From positions 6,758,001-6,822,000 of the forward strand of contig JAEVHH010000001.1 in assembly GCA_017607445.1 (NCBI GenBank): 64,000 nt of DNA. The letters are read 5' to 3'. A program made the translations under genes and the position numbers. Source of the stretch: Histoplasma ohiense (taxonomy: Eukaryota > Ascomycota > Eurotiomycetes > Onygenales > Ajellomycetaceae). Under the pieces are notes generated by a model. It was not told where the DNA came from. It searched no databases and saw only the letters and a program-made list of their open reading frames with translations. Below are positions 1-10,018 of this stretch, piece by piece (the stretch's first letter is position 1; every line of letters starts with the position of its first letter).

Positions 1-906
1 GAATCGCTAGAAACCTCCCGATCTCCCGATCATGGACGACTCAATGAACCCCATATTTTATACAACAACCCTGGTAGAACACTGATCAATACCTCGTCTT
101 ACGATCGATATTCCAATGTTTCAGCTGCACCAAATCTAGGACCTATTGGTCAACAACCGCGTCCCCCTCCTGGTATTGGGGAATGGGACGCCCCACCCGT
201 GCATTCTTGCCATGATTCTCTGATGCGAGATCCAGATTCACCCCCGTCAATGGAGACATTTGATTTCTTTCCTGAACATACCAAGAGACGCGCACCAGAA
301 CATGCGAAAAGCGGTGCCAAATACCACCCACAGAGACGGCCATCCAACCGCGATGAGTTCGATGGGCCTACTCAGTTTCTAGATATGCCTTCTCCAAGGA
401 CTATTGCCGAACAGGAGAAAGATTTGCCTCACTTGCCTACTAGCCTAGATGCCCAAGAGCAGGATAAAATCCTTTATGAAGTCAATGATCATTTGTCCAG
501 GTGTGCTTTCAATTTTGTTGCAAAATATCAGTTCCCCATTCCTGTGGAACCAGACAAGAGACAGGTGAGAATACCAGCCGACCGGGAGTGGACAGAATGG
601 GTGTATCTCTTGAAACGATTAGCTACCAAGCGCCGAATTCCTGCCAGAGTTCTTTATAATGGCCAAATCAAGCATTTTGTGACAGTCCTGGAAAACTCCT
701 TGGAAATGCGCCACGCGGCTAAGCACCAATCACGACCAGTGAAAGATGATAGGAACATTCTCCAGCTGATATCTGCGGGAACTCAGGTTGCTAAAATTCT
801 CAAGGATGCCTCCGCCATGGAATTTTTAGACCAACTATATTCACGAACTGAAATTCTAATTCATGAACGACGAAGTCATCTCGGAGGAGCGTTAGCCAAA
901 CCATGA
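1..906 (+). CDS. 3' end of an unrecognised protein gene (5' partial)
   Basis: Frame 1 is open from the first base of the window to the TGA at 904-906, about 301 codons, so the gene starts upstream. The first in-frame ATG is at 223 and is unlikely to be the true start because coding-like sequence precedes it. The first ~130 residues are Pro/Asn/Ser-rich and look disordered. From about codon 150 the protein becomes compact and helical, with regular charged/hydrophobic alternation and a Trp-x-x-Trp pair near codon 198 (EWTEWVYLLKRL). No known motif was recognised and no membrane segment or signal peptide is visible. No intron is needed in the part shown. The C-terminal half may be a conserved fungal domain of unknown function. 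Confidence 0.7.
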   Translation, partial: ESLETSRSPDHGRLNEPHILYNNPGRTLINTSSYDRYSNVSAAPNLGPIGQQPRPPPGIGEWDAPPVHSCHDSLMRDPDSPPSMETFDFFPEHTKRRAPEHAKSGAKYHPQRRPSNRDEFDGPTQFLDMPSPRTIAEQEKDLPHLPTSLDAQEQDKILYEVNDHLSRCAFNFVAKYQFPIPVEPDKRQVRIPADREWTEWVYLLKRLATKRRIPARVLYNGQIKHFVTVLENSLEMRHAAKHQSRPVKDDRNILQLISAGTQVAKILKDASAMEFLDQLYSRTEILIHERRSHLGGALAKP

Positions 907-2247
907 AATACAGCAAAATCCTAAGGAAAATGAAGAAACCGGGGCTGCGGACTCGGTTTCTGATATACTTCATCATTTTACCGAAGGATCCATACCGTGC
1001 GGTCAAGCCATCTCACACCCAAAATATATTGTCCTTTTGACCACCTGGCAAAAAATGGCCGCCGGGCGTTGTGATCACTTCATAAATGTTTTTTTTGTTT
1101 CTCTTTTTTTCTGATGTTTTGAAGCCGACTAGCCACATTCTGACAAGGTCCTGACGTTTCCGTGGATTTGCCATCTCTCTTGTCATGCCACACAGCGGAG
1201 TCAACCGATCTCACATGAAAACTGCACTTTCTGCTTTCACCTCCTAGGGCAATGGGGACCATAGCTGCGGCCCAAGAAATCGTTCCCATTCCTCCCAATA
1301 TGACCTTTCTTCTAGCCTTCTTCTGTGCCCTGGGCTCGCGGCATGGGCAAAGCCAATATTCCGTTCTACCACATACTCTCATTCTCTTCTGACGTTGTGC
1401 CGAATCAGTTGGAGTTACATTTCTAATTATCTTGCCGGCTTTATTTCTGCTGAGCTGACCTTTTTCCATTCTCACATGCCCTTTATTGTTTTATTTTCTG
1501 GTGTTCCAGGGAAACAAGTTACCCTTGTTGAGATTTTTTCGCCATAAATTTTAGGCAAAAGATATATATACCCCATTATATACGTATCTCAACTGGAGGC
1601 AAGAAGCCAGTTGAAGAACACCTGTCTACTTAGCCAATTGTTTTGCAATTTTTCTGCTACTCTTCTCCTTTTTGCACTTCTATTGTTTTCATTTATTTTC
1701 CCACGCGCAAACAGCTTTGCATTGATTTTTTTTTATTTTTTTTTATTTTTATTTTTATTTTTTTCATTTATTCATTTATTTTCACGTTCTAAGGCCGTTT
1801 CTGTTCAAGTTCTTTGCGCCATACCCAGCACCTCCTTTTACCCTTGTTTGTCCTCCGTTGGCTCTTATCTGCTTTTAGCTTTGCTTGCTTTGGATATACT
1901 TCGGCTTTATAAGTACTCTTTGCATTTGGGTTACACATGGTATATACATTCTGTACTGTTATGTTTGAATTTTATCGTTTTCCTTTCCCTTTTTGGATCG
2001 ACACTTGACTTGTTCTGGAGTTTATCTTCTCCTTCTTTTATTATGGTTACTATTATCCCGTGTCAAGGTTAGCCATTAATATCAATATCTGAGTGTGGAG
2101 CTAACACAAAATAAATTTCTTCGGCCATCAATGGTATCAGAGGGGTAGCAAAGTTGCTGGGTTCTTCAAAAATATCTACAATGTCAACAGAGCGCAATAG
2201 GCGCGTCACATAACCCCAACATGAAAAAGAAAGCAAGTTTCGCTATT
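907..2247. other. Intergenic, no supported gene
   Basis: This 1.3-kb gap lies between the 3' ends of the partial gene and bna4, which converge here. From about 1600 to 2080 the + strand is very T-rich with T/A-rich runs at 1729-1780, and its 153-codon open frame is a Phe/Leu artefact of that composition. A TATATATA at 1562-1570 followed by mixed sequence could be a promoter for a non-coding transcript, but nothing else supports that. Confidence 0.6.
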
Positions 2248-4135
2248 TTAGGAAGCTCGTTTGCCGAAAGCCTTCATCAGCCTTTCCAATCGCGTCAACC
2301 ACATTCCTTTCCAGCAGAAAAACCCACCAAGCCCTACAGCAGATGACAACATAACCGCCAAAATACTGGTTAAAACTAGACCCTGTCGCCTCGCCTTCTG
2401 CACGATCGTTGAATATGGTTGATTGCTAAAGCTGACACATGAATACTGGGTTGACCATCCTAGAAACGGTAGGCGACGGTCGAGCATCTCTTCAACCGAT
2501 TTGCGCATCAAGTAAAGCGGCGACGTCACGCCCCAACGCATCTCAATGTAGTTGTGGAGTGACAGGTTGTTGATGGCATGTGCGTCTGGCGTGCGATGTT
2601 TTGTGTATGCCGCCAGAGCAGCGGCGCGTCTTTCTTGCTGCCCATGAGGCAGGGCGGTGGAGGCTTTGTACACACCATACTCATCGAGGAAATCGAAGAG
2701 GATGCGCACGTCTTCGAACCCTGCGTTCAGTCCCTGGCCGTAGAATGGCAGCATGGCGTGGGCGGCATCGCCGATTACCACGACGCTGGAGTCGAAATGG
2801 TATGGCGAGCATTTTATGCTGATAAGTGGCAGGTGCGGGTTCGAATTGAACTGCTCTTGGAGTGAATTTGGGGGAATGAGTTCCGGGGACACGCCGGGAA
2901 AATATTTGTTGAAGAATCCCACGATGGTTTCCGGCGCGTTTTCCAGCGCGGTGAAGTGGGCTTCGGATGCAAAAAAGGTGCAGGTGAAGGTTTTATCCGG
3001 CGATGGGAGCGCGATGAACATGAACTCCCTCCCAGGCCAGATATGGAGGTGGTTTGGCGAGATTGCGAAATCATTGGCATCTGCCGTTGGCTTGATTTGG
3101 AACTCGCACCATTGTACATCAGCGTATTCTTGCTGATAGTTCACGCGTGCATATTTCATCAGGTGGTATCTGGTGGCAGAGTGCGAGCCATCAGCGCCGA
3201 TAAGGAAGTCGAAGGTGATTTCGATCTCTGGCGCTCGCGTGAAGGCAATCGGCTTGCCGTCCTGTGTCGTGCTGGTAGCTGCTGGCCCTGCAGCGTTTTC
3301 AGGCTTCCTAAGCTCGAACCAAGCTTTCTTATTTTTGAAATCCGCGCCGGTCAGCTTGTGGTTGAAGAAGAGCTTTACATTTGGGCATTTCTCGAGCTCG
3401 TCGAGGAGGAGTTCGTTAAGCCGGCCGCGGTCAATGGAGTTTATATGCTAGGGAATATCAGCGAGGGAAGGACGCTTTGGTAGTTTTAATTAATCAGGAC
3501 GACGCAGACTATGTGTTTTTTTGCCCTACCCTGCCATGAACATCATACGGCTGCGGCTCTTCTGTCAGCTTGCCCGACTTGTCCTTCCTATGAACCATGC
3601 GACCACGCATGGGGATGGTTTCGTCCATAACGGCATTTATGAACCCCGGCCGATTGGTCTGCTTCATGGAATTGATTCCCCGTTCTGAGATGGCTAGGTT
3701 GATGGACTTGGTGAAATTCAGGGGCGTCGTCGAAGCATTGCGGAGATCTATGGATATTCAACGATTAAATTAATAATAAGTCTTCAATGACGGCAAAACC
3801 GAGCTCGCATATTAAACAAAACATTTCTTCCTGCAGATATATACAACCAAACCTGCCGGACGGGAAAAAAAAAAAAAAAAAGCCCAATTTGATATGAAAA
3901 CTTCGGTGTAACACTTATTATCAAGATGGGGGGTCTGCGATCTCAACTCATGTGACAGCAGCCCTCACCACACTTGCATGGAAAGCGATGTCACACCAGC
4001 GAGAAGAGCGTCGCACATACCTGCACGAAGTTCGTAGACCTCCACATCGTCACCCCGACTGGCGGCATACAGCGCGGCAAGAGATCCGACTGGTCCTGCC
4101 CCGACGATCACTATCTTTTCTTTTGTTGCCGCCAT
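2248..4135 (-). CDS. bna4: Kynurenine 3-monooxygenase (FAD-dependent)
   Basis: This flavoenzyme hydroxylates L-kynurenine to 3-hydroxykynurenine with NADPH and O2 in de novo NAD synthesis from tryptophan. Three exons on the minus strand fit: 4135-4021, 3747-3530 and 3447-2248, joined at GCAG/gtatgt, GGCAGG/gtaggg and ctag/CAT. They give 510 aa, the usual fungal length. Residues 12-17 are the FAD-binding GAGPVG and the second FAD motif GDAAH is at about 337-341, followed by MLPFYGQGLNAGFED. A hydrophobic segment near residues 470-492 fits the outer mitochondrial membrane anchor of the family. Intron 1 (273 bp) carries an A17 run at 3865-3881. An in-frame ATG at 4204 would add 23 residues; I chose 4135 because the Rossmann start MAATKEKIVIVG matches the family N-terminus. 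The gene is divergent from map1. Confidence 0.95.
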
Positions 4136-4618
4136 TACCGCGGTTGGGTGAAATGGGAAGCGCCAGAAGGAGAGGAGGTGAGGGAAGAGGATGGGCTGCT
4201 CCATGACTGAATTAGAGAGTCATCACTCAGCACCCCACCCCGCCCTTTAGATCAGAACTTATATCCGCGCTATCAGGGGCTTTAAGAGCCGGGACCAGGA
4301 CGAAACGTCCCGCGTTCTTCGGGGCTTACCTTAGAATATCCACGTGACTGTGCGCCGTTCCGCGTCTGTCGCGGCTACACTTGACAGTTACTGTTGAGTT
4401 CTATGTTGACCCCCCCCAAAAAAAAATCCAGAGCATTATTCCCGGCCCAAGTAACCTATCCACTTTCTGGTTGCTTGATACCTATAAAATAGATATTTGT
4501 CACAGACCTACAACCATCCTCGTTTTGGTGTTGAGTGCCGGGTTCCTCACCAAAAGCCCAGAAGAACGCCGCTTATACCACATCTCCCATCTCTTGTTCC
4601 GAGACCCCGTCAGCCACG
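4136..4618. promoter_or_regulatory. Shared bidirectional promoter region, bna4/map1
   Basis: The two start codons point away from each other and are 483 bp apart, so this segment must hold both promoters. It contains short C- and A-runs near 4411-4428 and a CTATAAAAT at 4482-4490, about 130 bp upstream of the map1 ATG. No transcription factor site was assigned with confidence. Confidence 0.6.
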
Positions 4619-5955
4619 ATGGCGTCCGAACAACTAGACTCGAAAAGGTGCATAGGGTTGGATTGCATCAACGATGCCGGTAGCTTACGGTGTCCAACAT
4701 GCCTGAAGATTGGAGTCGAGAGTCGTTTCTGTTCGCAAGACTGTTTTAAGAAAAGCTGGGTAGGTCGAGAAAGATCAGCGAGATTCAGTTGCACAGAATG
4801 AAGAACTGACAACTGAACTTTTATTTTTTATGCGTAGAGCGAGCATAAGTCCGTTCACAAGAAGAGTAATTTTCTAAGCAATCTTTTCCCTCCCAAAATA
4901 GTGTCTGAACTAGATCCAGCTACCGGCCATTTCAACCCGTTTCCAACCTATTCGTTCACCGGGAGCTTAAGACCCGTATACCCTCTTTCCCCCCCAAAAA
5001 GTGTCCCGGACTCAATCCCCCACCCTGACTATGCCAGTGACGGCATTCCTCGCTCAGAACAGAAACATGTCGGTCGACATAACATTACAATACTCAGTCC
5101 GAAGGAGCAGGACGGAATGAGGAAAGTATGCCGTCTGGCGCGAGAAGTGCTGGATATCGCTGCGCGCGAAATCAAACCTGGTGTTACGACCGACCACATT
5201 GATGAGGTTGTCCATCGGGCTTGCTTAGAACGAAAGGTCGGCGGGAGAAAAATATTTTCGTTCCCTTAACATGTGTGCTCAGCTGATAAACAATTTAGTC
5301 CTACCCGTCGCCACTTAACTATGTCCATTTCCCCAAGTCCGTCTGCACGTCCGTCAATGAGGTTATCTGCCACGGAATTCCTGACCAACGGCCATTGGAG
5401 GATGGGGATATTGTAAATATTGACGTCACCCTCTACCATGAGGGTTTCCATGGCGACCTGAACGAGACTTACTACGTCGGAGAAAAGGCCCGCGCAAACC
5501 CAGACCTTGTTCGGGTGGTAGAAACTGCAAGAGAATGTCTGGACAAATCAATTGAATTAGTGAAGCCCGGCATGCTATTTCGAGACCCAGGAAACGTTAT
5601 TGAGAAACACGCAAAGAGCAACAATTGTAGTGTGGTTCGGAGTTATTGCGGGCACGGCATCAACCAGCTTTTCCACACAGCGCCCAGCATTCCGCACTAT
5701 GGGAAGAGTAAGACGGTTGGACAAGCGAAGGCCGGCATGTGTTTTACAATAGAACCTATGATTAACTTGGGAACATACCGAGACAAGACTTGGCCGGATA
5801 ACTGGACTAGCGTTACCGCGGATGGACTCCAGTCCGCTCAATTCGAACACACGTTGCTAGTGACGGAGGATGGTGTTGAAGTGCTTACAGCTAGATTGCC
5901 GGACTCTCCTGGCGGCGCTATCCCTAGGCCTGCTGTTGATAGAGAGAGAACGTGA
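4619..5955 (+). CDS. map1: Methionine aminopeptidase type 1 with N-terminal zinc finger
   Basis: It removes initiator methionine from nascent proteins at the ribosome. Exons 4619-4759, 4838-5236 and 5299-5955, all phase 0, give 398 aa, typical of eukaryotic type 1 enzymes. Residues 11-54 form the C6H2 ribosome-associated zinc finger: C11, C16, C25, C28, C38, C42, H50 and H54; the last two come from exon 2, which supports the first splice. The pita-bread catalytic domain has all five metal ligands at about D222, D233, H299, E332 and E363, in the motifs NIDVT, HGDLNE, CGHG, FTIEPM and AQFEHT. Start codon 4619 directly precedes the zinc finger. The second donor (AAG/gtcggc) is non-ideal, but the joined protein ERK-SYPSPLNYVHFPKS is the expected family sequence. 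Confidence 0.95.
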
Positions 5956-7103
5956 TACCTTTCCAAAGATCGCCTTGTTCACGTGGTGTTACAACCCATT
6001 TTAAAAATGGATGATATTGGTTAAACAATTTCCTCTCTCTTTCTTCTAATCCGTAAATCACTTGGCTGTTTGTTTCGCTTCTTGTTGCGAGTGCGGTGTA
6101 TTTGACCATTAGCATGAATATTCCAAGAAAATAAAGGGGTAACCTTTCAGGGATTGCGAATTTCACTCCCTCTAGACATATCTGGTATAGGTTATACCAT
6201 GGTTTTTTATATACAAAATAGCCCCAAAATCAAGTAGATGTAATGGTTGGTAAATTGTTCTCAATGATCTTGTCGATACTGCTCATACTATTTGAATGTC
6301 AGTTTCATCACAATCCCGTTGTCTCAAGAGCCAGCGCTTCAAAGTTGAATCGTTATGGCCATAAGATAACGGATTTTGTGTGGTAGAAATTCCAGCTGTG
6401 CTCAATATCTATACTTAAAAGAAGCACTCATTGACAGCAATCTATCATTATAAGTGTCATTCTCTCATAGGGCGTGTTCCCAAGCTCTGAGAAATCAAGT
6501 CAGTGTTCCGCCATAGCACCTCTACACTGGCATCAATAAGGTAACCTACTGTACATAGTCAAGTTCCCAAGTGCTCAGACACACAGCCTGCCCTCCTCAG
6601 CCGTCTAGAGATCTCGGATGGTGACTGTAGAAAGTCAGCTACATTGACATGATCAGCACTGAGTAAAGAAGGAAGCTAGCCATATAGATTAAAAAGATCA
6701 TAAGCTTTAGCAAAGCCAGCTGTGCCCAAGAAAGGGGATGGTGATGATGCTTACTAGTAATAATTCTATACGGAGTTAATCTTACCATTACGCCTACTTG
6801 ATCATATAGTTATTTGTATGTAGACCATGGTATACATATATCAGATACTTTAGGGGGAGTGCAATTAGCTGTGAGCCACTGGTGCAAAAGCGTAGAATCA
6901 CCATCAGCGCATAAACAATTTGTCATTGAGAGCCGCCACGTGATCCCGCCCCATTTTTGGCGTTTTGACCCCCAGAGAAAAAAACGCACTGAGTCATAGC
7001 TAGAGAATTTTTCGTTGAAAGAGAAAAAAATCAATCGTAAATAATGATAAAAATTTAAAAATCTATATAAAAACCCGAGTTCGTCTTGTGGGATTATGAT
7101 AGC
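5956..7103. other. Intergenic between map1 and the MFS gene
   Basis: About 1.15 kb, AT-rich towards the right end, without a supported gene. It holds map1 3' sequence and the promoter of the transporter at 7104. A minus-strand open frame across 6810-7274 runs through this promoter and into the transporter's first exon and has no recognisable content. Confidence 0.6.
6990..6996 (+). promoter_or_regulatory. TGAGTCA element (Gcn4/CpcA or AP-1 type)
   Basis: An exact TGAGTCA lies 107 bp upstream of the MFS start codon. This is the core recognised by fungal Gcn4/CpcA (amino acid control) and AP-1 bZIP factors. The downstream gene resembles vacuolar amino acid exporters, which makes cross-pathway control plausible. 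A single 7-mer can occur by chance in 64 kb. Confidence 0.35.
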
Positions 7104-9169
7104 ATGAGGAATCACACATTTGCTTCCGGTAACGGATGCTCTCAACCATCGGAAACATCCCCTTTGCTCGGCGACAATGAGAACTCCAAACCGCCTAGTG
7201 GAGAGTATGTTGTCGAAAGCCATGATGAGGAGGCTGTGGGCCACAATGGGATCGATGCAGCTCGCGAGGCCCAATTCACCGGACCCCCAGACGCACAGAA
7301 GAAATTAAAATATATCGTGCCAGCTATTTCGATTGGGGTATATACATGCGACTCTCTCAAGTTTCCCCTTCCCATCAAATATGTTTTCGAAGTTCAGCAG
7401 CCAACCCAAGCGATAATCCATTAATTCTTCTATAGGTGTTCCTTGGCGCAGCGGACCAAACTATCATTGTGTCCAGTTATGGGAAAATTGGAAGCGACCT
7501 GAAGGCTTTGAACCTGACCAGTTGGATTGCAACTTCGTATTTTCTGACCCTGACCTCCTTCCAGCCTCTCTACGGCCGTCTTAGTGACATATTCGGCCGT
7601 AAAACATGTCTTCTATTTGCCTATTGTGTCTTTGGGGTTGGGTGTGTGGGCTGCGGACTTGCGAGGAATATTGGGGAGTTGATTGCGGCCAGAGTATGTC
7701 GTTTGCCTGTATAGAGTAGTACCGCAATGGCGAAAACTAACTGATATTCCTAGGTATTCCAAGGTCTTGGAGGCGGGGGAATGTCGACTGTCGTGAGCAT
7801 TATTATGAGCGAAGTTGTTCCCCTCCGTGACCGAGGTGTCTGGCAAGGTGTCATTAACATCATATGGGCGACCGGGAGTGCGATTGGGGCACCTCTGGGT
7901 AGATCCTCTTGTCCTTTAAAGTCCCATATACTGTAAACTCAATCGGTGTTATGATGCTGACTTTGAAACAGGCGGCATTTTGGCTGATTACATTGGCTGG
8001 CGATGGTAAGTGTCGACGCTTACCCCAACGCGGATATATGTATAACATGATCTCATTAGTTTCACTACAGGGCGTTCATTCTGCAGGCACCTTTATGTCT
8101 TCTGGCATTTATATCTGTTGCGTTTACATTACATCTCCCTGCGCAAGAGAAGTCACATTGGCGAGAAAAGCTCCGCCGAATAGATTTCCTAGGGGCGATA
8201 GTCCTGGTCGGAGCAGTATTCTCCTTCCTCCTTGGAGCAGATAGGGGTAGTAACGTTTCATGGTTCATCCCAATAGCCATCGTGTCTATGGTCCTGTCAA
8301 TCGTTCTATTTGCCCTTTTCCTCTGCGTCGAAGTTTGGATAGCATCTGAGCCTTTTGCGCCGAGCCATATCATCTTTGATCGGAATCTGTTTGCCTGCTA
8401 TGCATGCAACTTTTTCAGTTTCGCCGGATATACGGGTGTTCTATTTTACTTTCCTCTATATTTCCAGGCTACAGATGGTGTTTCTGCCACTGGAGCAGGC
8501 CTCAGACTTCTTCCCTCCATCATAGCTGGTGTCACTGGTTCACTGTTTGGCGGCATCGTAATGAAGAAGACGGGCAAATATTTCTGGCTCACCTTCGCAG
8601 CCTATGTTCTTCTACCTATCGGAATTGTCAACATATTCCTTTGGTCTGGTGGCTTGGTTCGTAACACTGTCGGAATCATCACTGGCATAACCATAGCTGC
8701 ATTGGGAAGCGGAACTGGAATTACCACTACGCTGATTGCTTTGAGTAAGTACATTTCCTCTGACATTCTATCTCGTTCGATGACAACATAATCTATGCTG
8801 CCCTCATAATCTAACATAAGTCTAGTCGCGTGCTCATCTCCACAGGACCTAGCAGTAGCAACCGCATGCTCTTATCTTTTTCGATCACTCGGATCAGTAA
8901 TAGGACTTTCGTTCGCATCTACAATCGTCCAGCAGTCCTTACGAAGTGGCCTGCGCTCTGCTCTCGGCGACAATAAGGATATCGACAAGATTGTTAACGG
9001 CGTACGCCAAAGCCTAGATTTTATCAATACCCTGGATCCACAGACCAGTAGAATCGTGAGAGATTGTTATGGAAACGCCACGAATCATGCATTTGGCCTT
9101 TCGATCGTCGTTGTCTTTTTTACGACGATCTCTGCACTTTTCATCCGTGAAAAAGCTCTCAGTCGTTGA
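7104..9169 (+). CDS. MFS transporter, DHA2 family, Vba/Fnx1-like
   Basis: Predicted H+-coupled antiporter; the closest named relatives I recognise are fungal vacuolar basic amino acid transporters (Vba1, Fnx1) and related drug exporters. Six exons fit GT-AG and frame: 7104-7337, 7436-7693, 7754-7898, 7972-8005, 8071-8744 and 8826-9169, giving 562 aa. A hydrophilic N-terminus of ~70 residues with PLLGDNE (a dileucine-type vacuolar sorting signal is possible) precedes the first membrane span. Exon 2 carries AADQTIIVSSYGKI and the MFS motif YGRLSDIFGRK. Exon 3 has the DHA signature region GLGGGGMSTVVS. The length fits 14 spans. Exon 4 is only 34 nt and codes GGILADYIGWRW across its junctions. 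Substrate is inferred only from family resemblance. Confidence 0.88.
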
Positions 9170-10018
9170 TTTAAAGAAGTGATGAAAGGAATTTGGAGAG
9201 TTCCCTTTCCAAAATTCATTATGTCTTAACAAATTTGCTTCAAATTCTACTAGAATGTATATCCCCATGTTTGCGTTATGTTTCCGGCCTCATTTTTGCC
9301 ACTTGCCACTACGTCCTCGGTTTTGAAGAAATCCCAATTGATTTCCCCTTTCGGGTGTTTTGTCGTACAAAACAGATGCTCCCCCCCCGTTGCCCTCATC
9401 CCTTGCTTTTTTATATACCCAACAAAATTTCGGGTTTCGAATGATTTAGAACCTTAGTTACAGGGCTTGTTATGCATAGCAGGAGTCTGAATCCCCACGT
9501 AATGTGCGTCATTGCTCAACATTGGGAGAGCACCCTCTTGGTATCGGTTCATATCTATTTATAAGGCGTCGTTCATACTCTGATATATTTTCATTTTAAA
9601 TATGTTCAACCAGAAGAGCACTGGGTTGATAGATACTACAAGTTGAATTAGTATTTTTACACATATTATGCGAGATTATTATACGCCGCAGATATTTGTA
9701 TAAAAGAGTCAAGAATCAAAGGGGGCACAAATAAGTGAATTACCGCGCGCTTATTTCTCAGCCTCTTCCCGAATCGGCAATAAGTTTTTTTAACACTCAA
9801 GGGGATCTTCCCTGCTCAGACAAGCAACAAATCTACTAGTATCTATAGCTTCTGAAACCTGGCACTGGCTATTAAGTCACTCGATCCGCATGCAACATGT
9901 CTTTTAGACCGTTCCACACCGTTGTCATTGCTCTTTTGTATTGACGCTCGTGGACCGCGGTGATGCTCGCTTTCTGACAAGCTCCGCATTCCGACTCACC
10001 CACCTCCTTTGGTTCAAG
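9170..10018. other. Intergenic, promoter side of the ZZ/EF-hand gene
   Basis: About 850 bp containing a C8 run near 9379-9386 and AT-rich sequence at 9590-9710. The open frame of the downstream gene extends 26 codons upstream of its first ATG but contains no earlier in-frame ATG. No other gene is seen. Confidence 0.6.

Noticed and set aside
1080..1469. 130-codon minus-strand frame with VILGGMGTISWAAAMVPIALGG
   Set aside because: The central phrase looks protein-like, but the ends are basic low-complexity sequence, no splice model extends it, and I recognise no family.
1611..2072. 153-codon + strand frame, apparent membrane protein
   Set aside because: Its Phe/Leu/Ser content is explained by T-rich simple sequence; no ATG at the frame start and no motif.
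6810..7274. 154-codon minus-strand frame
   Set aside because: Overlaps the promoter and first exon of the MFS gene in antisense with no recognisable content.
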